From: G963663615 sp963663615
Lineage (GTDB): Bacteria > Bacteroidota > Ignavibacteria > Ignavibacteriales > Melioribacteraceae
Length of the DNA: 64,000 bases
Direction of reading: 5' to 3'
Assembly: GCA_963663615.1 (NCBI GenBank)
Contig: OY760517.1
Coordinates: 3,100,001-3,164,000 of the forward strand
Below are positions 1 to 7,239 of the stretch, piece after piece. Position 1 is the stretch's first letter, and every line of letters starts with the position of its first letter. The notes under the pieces were generated by a model. The model was not told the origin of the DNA and made no database searches. It saw nothing but the letters and a program-made list of their open reading frames with translations. The position numbers and the translations under genes are program-made.

Positions 1-2719
1 TTTCAATTTCACGTTTTTCAGTTTTTTTACTTTCAGCATCTTTCTTCTTTCTGCTGAACAAACGAGTTTTAATAACTGTACCTTTAAGTCCCGGAGGTGC
101 CTTAAGCGAAGCATCTTTCACATCGCCAGCCTTATCACCAAATATCGCCTTAAGCAATTTTTCTTCCGGAGTAGGATCAGTTTCACCTTTTGGTGTAATT
201 TTACCAATAAGTATGTCGCCTTCCTTAACTTCGGCACCAATTCTTATTATACCATTTTCATCAAGGTTCTTGGTAGCTTCTTCACTTACGTTAGGAATAT
301 CTCTTGTAAGTTCTTCTTCACCACGTTTGGTTTCACGAACCTGTAATTCAAATTCTTCAATATGAATTGAAGTGTAAACATCTTCAGCAGCAATTCGTTC
401 GTTAATAACAATTGCATCCTCAAAGTTGTAACCACTCCATGGCATAAATGCAACCAGAATGTTTTTACCAAGTGCCAGTTCGCCATTTTCAATAGCAGGA
501 CCGTCACATAGAACATCACCTTTTTTAACTCTCTGTCCGCTTCTTACAATAGGACGCTGGTTAAAACATGTTTCCTGGTTAGTACCCGAAAACTTGGTAA
601 GTCTGTATTCAACTCTTCTTTCATCATCAAAATTTGTTAAAGCCTGAATGCTATCAGGATTATAATCATACTGCACTACAATTCTTTCCGCATCAGCAAA
701 AACTATTTCACCATCATCTTCAGCAAGATAAATAGCTCGTGAATCTTTTGCTGCCAAATATTCCATACCAGTACCAACAACTGGGGCACTCGGATTAAGA
801 AGTGGTACAGCCTGACGTTGCATGTTCGATCCCATCAACGCACGGTTCGCATCATCATGCTCAAGGAAAGGAATTAACGCAGCCGCAGCACTTACAATCT
901 GCATCGGTGCAACGTCCATGTAATGAACCTCTTCAGGAGGAACAACCGGATATTCGTCCTTGCAACGACATTTAACCATGTCAAGAACAAACTCGCCATT
1001 TTCTTTTAATGGAGCATTTGCCTGTGCAATAGTAAACTCATCTTCCTGATCAGCACTAAGATAATCAACATGTTCGGTTACCACACCGTTTTCAACTCGG
1101 CGATAAGGAGTTTCCAGAAAACCGTAACTGTTTACTCTTGCAAAAATTGTAAGTGATGAAATAAGACCAATGTTTGGTCCTTCAGGTGTTTCGATAGGAC
1201 AAAGACGACCATAATGTGAATGGTGCACGTCTCGAACTTCGAACCCTGCACGCTCTCTTGTAAGACCACCAGGTCCTAGAGCTGAAATTCTTCTTTTATG
1301 TGTAAGTTCTGAAAGCGGGTTGGTTTGATCCATGAACTGTGATAACTGGTTAGTACCAAAGAAAGCGTTAATAACACTACTAATAGTACGAGCATTTACC
1401 AAGTCCTGAGGCTGCAAGTTTTCAGAATCCCTCATATTCATTCTTTCACGAATTGTTCGGGACATTCTTGCAAGACCAACATTATATTGCTGCATAAGCT
1501 GTTCGCCAACAGTTCTTACACGTCTGTTGCCAAGATGGTCAATATCATCAACAGTAACATTACCGTTTTTAAGTTTAATGATACTCTTCATAATGGCAAT
1601 AATATCATCAATAGTTAATATCTTGATATCCATTGGAGTATCTAGACCAAGTTTATCATTCATTCTGAAACGACCAACTTCACCAAGATCGTATCTCTTT
1701 TCATTAAAGAAAAGTTTGTCGATTAAAGCCTGGGCAGTTTCAATATCAGGAGCTTCACCGGAACGTAACTGACGGTAAATAGCAAAAAGAGCTTCCTCTT
1801 TAGTTTTGGAAGTATCTTTCTTTAATGTGTTTAATATAAGGTCCTGATCGAATGAAGTGCTGGATGAGATAAGTTGTATAGATTTAATTGATGATCTCTG
1901 AATACTGTCAATAATTTCTGCATCCAGCTGAGCGTCCTTGGCAGCAAAAATTTCACCGGTATTCATATCGATAATATCATCGGCTGCATAACGACCATCA
2001 TGTTTTTCATAGTCGAGATCATCTACATTAATTTCTTCAATAAGGTTGAAGAGGTTTAAAATTTCCTCATCATTTTCATAACCGAGAGCTCTTAGCAATG
2101 TTGAAGCCGGGAATTTTTTTCTTCTATCGATATAAACATACATAATATGATTTATATCGGTGGCAAATTCAACCCAAGAACCACGGAAAGGTATAATTCT
2201 TGCGGAATAGATAGGTGTACCATTAGGATGCACAGTTTGTGCGAACGCAACACCAGGTGAACGGTGCAACTGACTAACAATAACGCGTTCAGCACCATTA
2301 ATAATAAACGTACCTCTGTTAGTCATAAACGGAAGATTACCAAGATAAACTTCCTGTTCAACAGAGTTAACATATTCACCGGTTTCATCATCCTTATATG
2401 ATAGCCGTAACTTGGCTTTTAACGGGGCAGAGTATGTTAATCCTCTTTCTTCACATTCAGGCATGGAAAAACGAGGTTTTTCAATATTGTATTCAATAAA
2501 GTCAAGTCTGTAAAACTCTTTATTATCCAAGATTGGAAAATTCATCATAAAAACTTCCTGAACACCCACATTATCCCTGTCCTGCGGAAGAGTTTTTAAC
2601 TGAAGAAACTCTTCAAACGAATCGATTTGAATGTTTAGCAAATCAGGTGCCGGTATGGCGGAAGTTATAGAAGAAAAGGTTATCCTGTTAGTATTTTCAT
2701 TTCGTTTGATATTTTGCAA
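1..2719 (-). CDS. rpoB: DNA-directed RNA polymerase subunit beta, 3'-truncated by window
   Basis: Catalytic beta subunit of RNA polymerase. About 906 codons are present and the C-terminal part lies beyond base 1. The frame is open throughout. Visible landmarks are the rifampicin-pocket segment (FFGTNQLSQFMDQTNPLSEL followed by THKRRISALGPGG) and PIETPEGPNIGLI. At the usual resistance positions it carries the D, H and S residues found in sensitive enzymes. No ATG fits the N-terminus. I chose the TTG at 2719 because GGAGG lies six bases upstream and the translation begins LQNIKRNENTNRITFSS, a normal RpoB start. It follows rplL after 134 bases that hold a hairpin. This is the usual rplKAJL-rpoBC order. 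Confidence 0.97.
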   Translation of the reverse strand, partial: MQNIKRNENTNRITFSSITSAIPAPDLLNIQIDSFEEFLQLKTLPQDRDNVGVQEVFMMNFPILDNKEFYRLDFIEYNIEKPRFSMPECEERGLTYSAPLKAKLRLSYKDDETGEYVNSVEQEVYLGNLPFMTNRGTFIINGAERVIVSQLHRSPGVAFAQTVHPNGTPIYSARIIPFRGSWVEFATDINHIMYVYIDRRKKFPASTLLRALGYENDEEILNLFNLIEEINVDDLDYEKHDGRYAADDIIDMNTGEIFAAKDAQLDAEIIDSIQRSSIKSIQLISSSTSFDQDLILNTLKKDTSKTKEEALFAIYRQLRSGEAPDIETAQALIDKLFFNEKRYDLGEVGRFRMNDKLGLDTPMDIKILTIDDIIAIMKSIIKLKNGNVTVDDIDHLGNRRVRTVGEQLMQQYNVGLARMSRTIRERMNMRDSENLQPQDLVNARTISSVINAFFGTNQLSQFMDQTNPLSELTHKRRISALGPGGLTRERAGFEVRDVHHSHYGRLCPIETPEGPNIGLISSLTIFARVNSYGFLETPYRRVENGVVTEHVDYLSADQEDEFTIAQANAPLKENGEFVLDMVKCRCKDEYPVVPPEEVHYMDVAPMQIVSAAAALIPFLEHDDANRALMGSNMQRQAVPLLNPSAPVVGTGMEYLAAKDSRAIYLAEDDGEIVFADAERIVVQYDYNPDSIQALTNFDDERRVEYRLTKFSGTNQETCFNQRPIVRSGQRVKKGDVLCDGPAIENGELALGKNILVAFMPWSGYNFEDAIVINERIAAEDVYTSIHIEEFELQVRETKRGEEELTRDIPNVSEEATKNLDENGIIRIGAEVKEGDILIGKITPKGETDPTPEEKLLKAIFGDKAGDVKDASLKAPPGLKGTVIKTRLFSRKKKDAESKKTEKREIE

Positions 2720-2787
2720 CCCTAACCTCCATTAAATGCTTGCAAGCACATTTATCAAATAATCTAATTAGTCTTTAAAAATGTAAT

Positions 2788-2823
2788 AAAGTGGTAAGAC
2801 GGACTTCTCCACCTTACCACTTT
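2788..2823 (-). terminator. Hairpin between rplL and rpoB (possible attenuator)
   Basis: An 11-bp perfect stem (AAAGTGGTAAG at 2788-2798 with CTTACCACTTT at 2813-2823) and a 14-base loop lie in the rplL-rpoB spacer. On the minus strand the stem is followed by TTATTACATTTTTA, a weak U-rich tail. A partial terminator at this place is known in enterobacteria, where it lowers rpoB relative to ribosomal protein output. That role here is inferred from position and structure. Confidence 0.6.
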
Positions 2824-2853
2824 GGTATATATAATCTTTGAATAACTTCAGTA

Positions 2854-3231
2854 TTATTTTATTTCTACAGTAGCGCCAGCTTCTTCAAGTTCTTTTTTAA
2901 CTGTTTCGGCTTCTTCTTTAGAAACACCTTCTTTAATTGGTTTTGGCACACCGTCAACAAGTTCTTTTGCTTCTTTAAGTCCAAGACCTGTATGAGCACG
3001 AACAACTTTAATAACGTTAATTTTCTTTTCACCAAATGAAGCAAGGATTACATCAAATTCAGTTTGTTCTTCTTCTTTAGGAGCATCAGCAGCACCACCA
3101 GCAGCAGCTACAGCAACAGGAGCAGCAGCAGTTACACCAAATTCATCTTCTAAAGCAGTTTTAAGTTCAGAAGCTTCAACAAGAGTTAACTCTTTGATCT
3201 TTTCAACGATTTCAGTTATTTTTTCTGACAT
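2854..3231 (-). CDS. rplL: 50S ribosomal protein L7/L12
   Basis: Ribosomal stalk protein that recruits translational GTPases to the large subunit. At 125 aa it has the normal family length. It has the N-terminal dimerisation helices (about 1-35), an Ala/Gly-rich hinge (about 35-52) and the C-terminal domain with the signature FGEKKINVIKVVRAHTGLGL. ATG start with GGAG eight bases upstream. It lies 43 bases after rplJ in the same operon, so the stalk pair L10 and L12 is co-expressed. Confidence 0.98.
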   Translation of the reverse strand: MSEKITEIVEKIKELTLVEASELKTALEDEFGVTAAAPVAVAAAGGAADAPKEEEQTEFDVILASFGEKKINVIKVVRAHTGLGLKEAKELVDGVPKPIKEGVSKEEAETVKKELEEAGATVEIK

Positions 3232-3274
3232 TTTTATTCTCCGTCAATCTAATTCATTTTTTAAGTAATAATAA

Positions 3275-3799
3275 TTATGCAGCTTCTTTCTTTGAAATCT
3301 GATCAACAACACTAACCAGATCACGCATAACTGCATTAATGGCACCTACAATACCTGAAGCAGGAGCAGCAATGCTACCAACAATGCTAGCCATAATTTC
3401 TTCTTTACTAGGCATACTGGCAATTGCTTTAAGCTGATCGCCTGCATAGAAATCTTTATCTAAATAGCAGCCTTTAAGAGTAAATTTATCTTTAGCTTCA
3501 GAATACTTTTTAATGATTTTTGCAGGTGCAACGAAGTTATCTTCACCAGCAAAAACAAAACCTGTCATGCCAGTTAAAATATCCTTGAAGTCATCATATC
3601 CACCAACTTCATCCGCCGCTTTAGTAAAAAGGGTATTTTTCAGTACTTTGTAAGTAACCCCTTCCTTACGGAATTCGCCACGCAGAGCATTGATATCCTC
3701 AACATTAACGCCTTGATAGTCAACCAAATACACAGCAGTGCTTTCCTCAAGCAACTGTTTTATACCGGCAACTACTTCAGCTTTTTCATTTTTAGTCAT
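3275..3799 (-). CDS. rplJ: 50S ribosomal protein L10
   Basis: Stalk base protein that binds 23S rRNA and carries L7/L12 dimers on its C-terminal helix. At 174 aa it has typical length. The N-terminal region (EKAEVVAGIKQLLEESTAVYLVDYQGVN) and the KVLKNTL segment are diagnostic of the family. The start is ATG behind an AGGTGTAGG stretch. The 76-base spacer upstream could host the autoregulatory L10 leader known from other bacteria, but I could not fold a convincing one by eye. Confidence 0.97.
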   Translation of the reverse strand: MTKNEKAEVVAGIKQLLEESTAVYLVDYQGVNVEDINALRGEFRKEGVTYKVLKNTLFTKAADEVGGYDDFKDILTGMTGFVFAGEDNFVAPAKIIKKYSEAKDKFTLKGCYLDKDFYAGDQLKAIASMPSKEEIMASIVGSIAAPASGIVGAINAVMRDLVSVVDQISKKEAA

Positions 3800-3875
3800 C
3801 CTACACCTAAGTAATTCTTAAGTTTAACTTATATAACAATAGAAGCATTTGTATATATGAGTGCGTAAACTTTAT

Positions 3876-4577
3876 TTATTTAACCATTGACATGGCTATA
3901 TCTTTATCAAGCTTTACTCCAGGTCCCATTGTACTTGAAAGATACAAGCTCTTAACATAAGTACCTTTGGCAGCCGAAGGTTTTAATTTTGCAATCATCT
4001 GTAAAAATGCTGTTGTATTTTCAACAAGCTGTTCTTTGCTAAAGTTTAGCTTGCCAACTGAAGTATGCACGATACCAGTTTTATCCACTCTAAACTCAAT
4101 TTTACCAGCTTTAACTTCCTGAACAGCTTTGGCAACATCCATAGTTACTGTACCACTTTTCGGGTTTGGCATTAAACCTTTTGGACCAAGGATCCTACCA
4201 AGTTTACCAACGGTACCCATCATATCCGGTGTAGCAATAACTACATCAACATCAGCCCAGCCGCCTTTAATTTTTTCAGCATAATCATCACCACCTGCAT
4301 GGTCGGCACCGGCATCAAGAGCTTCCTGTACTTTTTCGCCTTTAGCGAATACAAGAACCTTAACTTCTTTACCTGTTCCATGAGGAAGAGTAACAGTACC
4401 CCTAACCATCTGGTCAGCGTGACGTGGGTCAACACCCAATCTGATTGCACAGTCAAGTGATTCTACAAATTTAACACTAGACTTTTCTTTTATTAACTCA
4501 ACAGCCTCATCCAACTGATAATCTTTCTTCAGGTCAAGGCTTTTCTGTAATTCTTTTACTCTTTTCGAAGCTTTCAT
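3876..4577 (-). CDS. rplA: 50S ribosomal protein L1
   Basis: Primary rRNA-binding protein of the L1 stalk and, in many bacteria, translational repressor of the rplK-rplA pair. 233 aa. It contains the family signature GPKGLMPNPKSGTVT and the C-terminal GPGVKLD. An in-frame TTG lies 12 bases further upstream, but I placed the start at the ATG at 4577, giving MKASKRVKELQKS, the usual L1 N-terminus. The Shine-Dalgarno match is poor. It follows rplK after a short spacer. Confidence 0.97.
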   Translation of the reverse strand: MKASKRVKELQKSLDLKKDYQLDEAVELIKEKSSVKFVESLDCAIRLGVDPRHADQMVRGTVTLPHGTGKEVKVLVFAKGEKVQEALDAGADHAGGDDYAEKIKGGWADVDVVIATPDMMGTVGKLGRILGPKGLMPNPKSGTVTMDVAKAVQEVKAGKIEFRVDKTGIVHTSVGKLNFSKEQLVENTTAFLQMIAKLKPSAAKGTYVKSLYLSSTMGPGVKLDKDIAMSMVK

Positions 4578-4604
4578 CTCATCATGCAAATTTTAATTAT
4601 AAAA

Positions 4605-5030
4605 TTAGTCTTCTACCGTTACACCCATAGCACGGGCAGTACCGGCAATCATTCTTTTCGCTGCTTCTATATCATGAGCATTCAAATCGGGCATTTTCAT
4701 CTCAGCAATCTCTTTAAGTTGATCCTGTGTAACCTTGGCAACTTTAGTTTTATTAGGCTCTGATGAACCTTTTTTAAGATTGAGTGATTTTTTCAACAAT
4801 ACTGCAGCAGGTGGAGTTTTTGTTATAAACGTAAATGATTTATCACTAAAAACAGTTATAACTACCGGGATAATCAAACCAGCCTTATCCTGCGTTTTGG
4901 CGTTAAACTGCTTGCAAAACTCCATTATATTAACACCTTTCTGACCCAACGCTGGACCAACCGGAGGTGACGGGTTAGCCTGTCCGGCAGGAATTTGCAA
5001 CTTAATATAACCAGCTATTTTCTTTGCCAT
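4605..5030 (-). CDS. rplK: 50S ribosomal protein L11
   Basis: Binds the GTPase-associated centre of 23S rRNA and contacts elongation factors. 141 aa, the standard length. The N-terminal motif KLQIPAGQANPSPPVGPALG and the C-terminal AKRMIAGTARAMGVTVED are textbook L11. ATG start; 26 bases after nusG in the same transcription unit. Confidence 0.98.
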   Translation of the reverse strand: MAKKIAGYIKLQIPAGQANPSPPVGPALGQKGVNIMEFCKQFNAKTQDKAGLIIPVVITVFSDKSFTFITKTPPAAVLLKKSLNLKKGSSEPNKTKVAKVTQDQLKEIAEMKMPDLNAHDIEAAKRMIAGTARAMGVTVED

Positions 5031-5056
5031 TTCAAAACCTGCAATTAATCTTTAAA

Positions 5057-5596
5057 TTACTTTTCTAATTCAGCTTGCACGAAATCTATTTCAACAGGAG
5101 TTTTCCTGCCAAAAATCGAAACCATAACTTTTATCTTCATCTTCTCTTCATTAACTTCTTCTATATAGCCAGAAAAGTTATTAAACGGACCATCAATAAT
5201 TTTAACAAAATCACCAGCCCTGAAGATCGTTTCCGTTCTTTCACTTTCGTCATCTTTGGAAATTCTTCCAACTATACGTTTTACCTCGTCAGGTTGTAGA
5301 GGATTTGGCGTACTACCGGAACCAAGAAAACCCATTACAGAGGGAGCATTTACGATAAAATCTTTCACCAAATTATCCAAATCCGCCTGAATGAGTATAT
5401 ATCCCGGAAAGAAGTTTTTCGTTTTCGTACGCTTCTTACCGTCCTTTACCTCGAACACTTTTTCGGTTGGAACCAGAACCTCATGTAATCGCAGTTTAAG
5501 CTCTTCGTTATCACGAAGCTCAAACTCGATATTCTGCTTCACCTTATTCTCGTGTCCCGAGAAAACTCTAACTACGTACCACTTACCGCTATCCAT
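5057..5596 (-). CDS. nusG: Transcription termination/antitermination protein NusG
   Basis: General elongation factor that bridges RNA polymerase to Rho or the ribosome. 179 aa. The NGN domain occupies about residues 3-110 (KWYVVRVFSGHENKVKQNIE, FFPGYILIQ) and the KOW domain about 125-175 (GDFVKIIDGPFNNFSGYI, with VSIFGRKTPVEIDFVQAE). ATG start with AGGA upstream. It sits between secE and rplK, its conserved place. Confidence 0.97.
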   Translation of the reverse strand: MDSGKWYVVRVFSGHENKVKQNIEFELRDNEELKLRLHEVLVPTEKVFEVKDGKKRTKTKNFFPGYILIQADLDNLVKDFIVNAPSVMGFLGSGSTPNPLQPDEVKRIVGRISKDDESERTETIFRAGDFVKIIDGPFNNFSGYIEEVNEEKMKIKVMVSIFGRKTPVEIDFVQAELEK

Positions 5597-5605
5597 CTTG
5601 TCCTA

Positions 5606-5788
5606 CTAAAAAATATTTTTAAGTACTAAAGAAACAGCCATATCAATGCCATAAGTAAACGCTGCCAGAATTAAGCAAACAACAATTACTACAACTGTAG
5701 ATTCTTTTAGTTCGTCTTGTGTTGGCCAGGTAACTTTTTTCATTTCCTTGACCACATCATCAAAAAATCTTATAATATTATCTTTCAT
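5606..5788 (-). CDS. secE: Preprotein translocase subunit SecE
   Basis: Essential single-helix subunit of the SecYEG channel in the inner membrane. 60 aa. The amphipathic segment DVVKEMKKVTWPTQDELKES precedes one hydrophobic helix (about residues 33-52). The reading frame stays open upstream, but that would run into tRNA-Trp, so the ATG at 5788 (MKDNIIRFF) is the start. It follows tRNA-Trp by 21 bases and overlaps no other gene. Confidence 0.95.
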   Translation of the reverse strand: MKDNIIRFFDDVVKEMKKVTWPTQDELKESTVVVIVVCLILAAFTYGIDMAVSLVLKNIF

Positions 5789-5809
5789 AACACCAACATA
5801 TGAATTATG

Positions 5810-5882
<73 letters not shown>

Positions 5883-5888
5883 GTATGT

Positions 5889-6056
5889 TTATTTGGTCTC
5901 TTTAAAAATTACATGTTTGCGAGCAACAGGATCATACTTCTTGAATTCAACTCTTGAAGGATGATTTCTCTTGTTCTTCTTCGTAGTATATCTATACCCG
6001 GTACCTGCTGTACTCTCAAGTATAATAATCTGTCTTGCGTTCTTCGCCTTTGCCAT
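5889..6056 (-). CDS. rpmG: 50S ribosomal protein L33
   Basis: A 55-aa protein read directly from the minus strand: MAKAKNARQIIILESTAGTG, then a YRYTTKKNKRN segment, ending DPVARKHVIFKETK. This matches L33 of the cysteine-free (non-zinc) type along its whole length. ATG at 6056, stop at 5889-5891. It lies six bases before tRNA-Trp and downstream of a terminator that closes the tRNA-Thr unit, so it probably opens the secE-nusG transcription unit. Confidence 0.95.
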   Translation of the reverse strand: MAKAKNARQIIILESTAGTGYRYTTKKNKRNHPSRVEFKKYDPVARKHVIFKETK

Positions 6057-6083
6057 TGTATAAAACTCCGCCTGATCCTGAAT

Positions 6084-6112
6084 TTCGTATGAAGACTACT
6101 AAAAATTGACAA
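6084..6112 (-). promoter_or_regulatory. Possible promoter of the rpmG-secE-nusG unit
   Basis: On the minus strand TTGTCA (6107-6112) and TACGAA (6084-6089) are separated by 17 bases. The element follows the U-tract of the tRNA terminator and lies 28 bases upstream of the rpmG ATG. The -10 match is weak, so the call rests mostly on spacing and position. Confidence 0.35.
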
Positions 6113-6135
6113 AAAAAATGGCTTGTATTGCCATT
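6111..6135 (-). terminator. Rho-independent terminator after tRNA-Thr
   Basis: On the minus strand AATGGC (6130-6135) and GCCATT (6117-6122) form a 6-bp stem with a 7-base loop, and the stem runs into an eight-T tract (complement of 6111-6118). It lies just downstream of tRNA-Thr and separates the Tyr-Gly-Thr tRNA unit from rpmG. Confidence 0.7.
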
Positions 6136-6145
6136 CATTCTCTAG

Positions 6146-6218
6146 AGCTAACGACCGGGATTGAACCGGTGACCTCATCCTTACCAAGGATGTGCTCTAC
6201 CAACTGAGCTACGTCAGC
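6146..6218 (-). tRNA. tRNA-Thr (GGT)
   Basis: Minus-strand cloverleaf: acceptor GCTGACG with CGTTAGC (one G-T pair), D-arm GCTCAGTTGGTAGAGC, anticodon loop CCTTGGTAAGG with anticodon GGT, T-arm CCGGTTCAATCCCGG. 73 bases, CCA not encoded. Last of three clustered tRNAs. Confidence 0.95.
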
Positions 6219-6245
6219 TTATTATTTTGTAAAACTTGTTGCTGG

Positions 6246-6319
6246 AGCGGGAGACGGGACTCGAACCCGCGACCAACAGCTTGGAAGGCTGTGACTCTAG
6301 CCAACTGAGTTACTCCCGC
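6246..6319 (-). tRNA. tRNA-Gly (TCC)
   Basis: Minus-strand cloverleaf: acceptor GCGGGAG with CTCCCGC, anticodon stem-loop CAGCCTTCCAAGCTG with anticodon TCC, T-arm CGGGTTCGAGTCCCG. 74 bases, CCA not encoded. 27 bases upstream of tRNA-Thr, so probably one transcript. Confidence 0.95.
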
Positions 6320-6328
6320 GTAATGTTG

Positions 6329-6411
6329 TGGGGAGGGAGGGAATCGAACCCCCTAAGGCTTAGCCAACGGATTTACAGTCCGCCCCAACTCTCCAACTTT
6401 GGCGCCTCCCC
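6329..6411 (-). tRNA. tRNA-Tyr (GTA)
   Basis: Minus-strand cloverleaf with the long variable arm of a class II tRNA: acceptor GGGGAGG with CCTCCCC, anticodon loop GACTGTAAATC with anticodon GTA, T-arm GGGGGTTCGATTCCCTC, discriminator A at 6329. 83 bases, CCA not encoded. First gene of the tRNA Tyr-Gly-Thr cluster. Confidence 0.95.
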
Positions 6412-6455
6412 GGTTATATACTCATCGTTCCAAGAACATTTTACAACGACCAGCT

Positions 6456-6484
6456 AATATATAGCAACAGTAAATTAAATGCAA
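6456..6484 (-). promoter_or_regulatory. Promoter of the tRNA Tyr-Gly-Thr unit
   Basis: On the minus strand TTGCAT (6479-6484), a 17-base spacer and TATATT (6456-6461) form a good sigma70-type promoter. Transcription would start near 6449, about 38 bases before tRNA-Tyr. Confidence 0.55.
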
Positions 6485-6725
6485 GAACATAATGTTTTTG
6501 TCGCATTTTTCCCCTCTCGATTGCGATGTGAAAGGCAATTCAAAAGAGACTGGAAATATAATAAAACTAAGTAATGATTTCCAAATTATTTTTGAAATAA
6601 TTTTTATTTTTTCTCTCTTTTGATTCTCCTCTTCGGTTTGATCATATAAATTGTTTTGTTTTTTCCCTTTTCGGAAACATTTTGCAAAATCATCAATATT
6701 CAATGTGGTTGGTAATACTCCACGG

Positions 6726-7239
6726 CTAATTACCCCAAGAATGAATTCGTGGGCTGGAGTCTTACATCTGTAACCCACTACTAAAGTCATGGGGTACCAG
6801 AAATTTTGTTTGTACACAATATCTGATCGGTAGAGTACGAGTTCCCTCCTGCCATATCGCGTTAGCGATTACTCTTGTGTAGTATATTTCGGGTCTCCAT
6901 TCCCCCTAATTAAAGTCCCGAGAGGGACGAAAGGTTTATAGAAATAGTATAGGGAATAGAATATAAAAGCCACGGCGTGGCAAATGGAAAGCACCAGTTG
7001 TGCGACTCATCTGTAGAAAATGTAATAAGGCGAGATTCATCAGCTCCGGCAGGAGTGACTCATAAGCACCCGAGTAATAGTTTTATAGAATTTACGTACG
7101 AACGATTCACATCCTGAGACTCCGATTTATCGGAGAATCGCCCTTATTTATCCCCCTTAATTAACATGAATTATTTTGACATTACTATTCATTCTTGTTA
7201 ATTTGTTTTTAGTTATGGGCAAAATAAAACGAGAGCGTA
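6726..7239 (+). repeat. Palindrome-rich 514-bp leader repeat, copy A
   Basis: This segment is repeated almost exactly at 11844-12357, at an offset of 5118 bases with no net length change, and the similarity continues into the start of the following lipoprotein gene. It carries a string of short palindromes with unlike stems: TCGC/GCGA (6857-6868), GTCCC/GGGAC (6915-6928), GCCAC/GTGGC (6969-6981), GCAC/GTGC (6991-7003), CTCC/GGAG (7044-7055) and CTCCG/CGGAG (7120-7135). The last 60 bases hold a promoter. Bases 6485-6725 before it are AT-rich and show no supportable gene. The short palindromes resemble REP-type elements, but no transposase is near. Confidence 0.85.
7176..7204 (+). promoter_or_regulatory. 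Promoter of the lipoprotein/T9SS-protein pair
   Basis: TTGACA (7176-7181), a 17-base spacer and TAATTT (7199-7204). Transcription would start about 30 bases before the ATG at 7240, so the palindromes lie upstream of the promoter and outside the mRNA. The same promoter is kept in copy B (12294-12322). Confidence 0.7.

Noticed and set aside
3800..3875. L10 autoregulatory leader in the rplA-rplJ spacer
   Set aside because: The spacer is short and AT-rich and I could not find the kink-turn structure of known L10 leaders by eye.
6422..6817. 131-codon open frame on the minus strand between tRNA-Tyr and the leader repeat
   Set aside because: Low-complexity, no ribosome binding site, runs through palindromes and the tRNA promoter; composition unlike protein.
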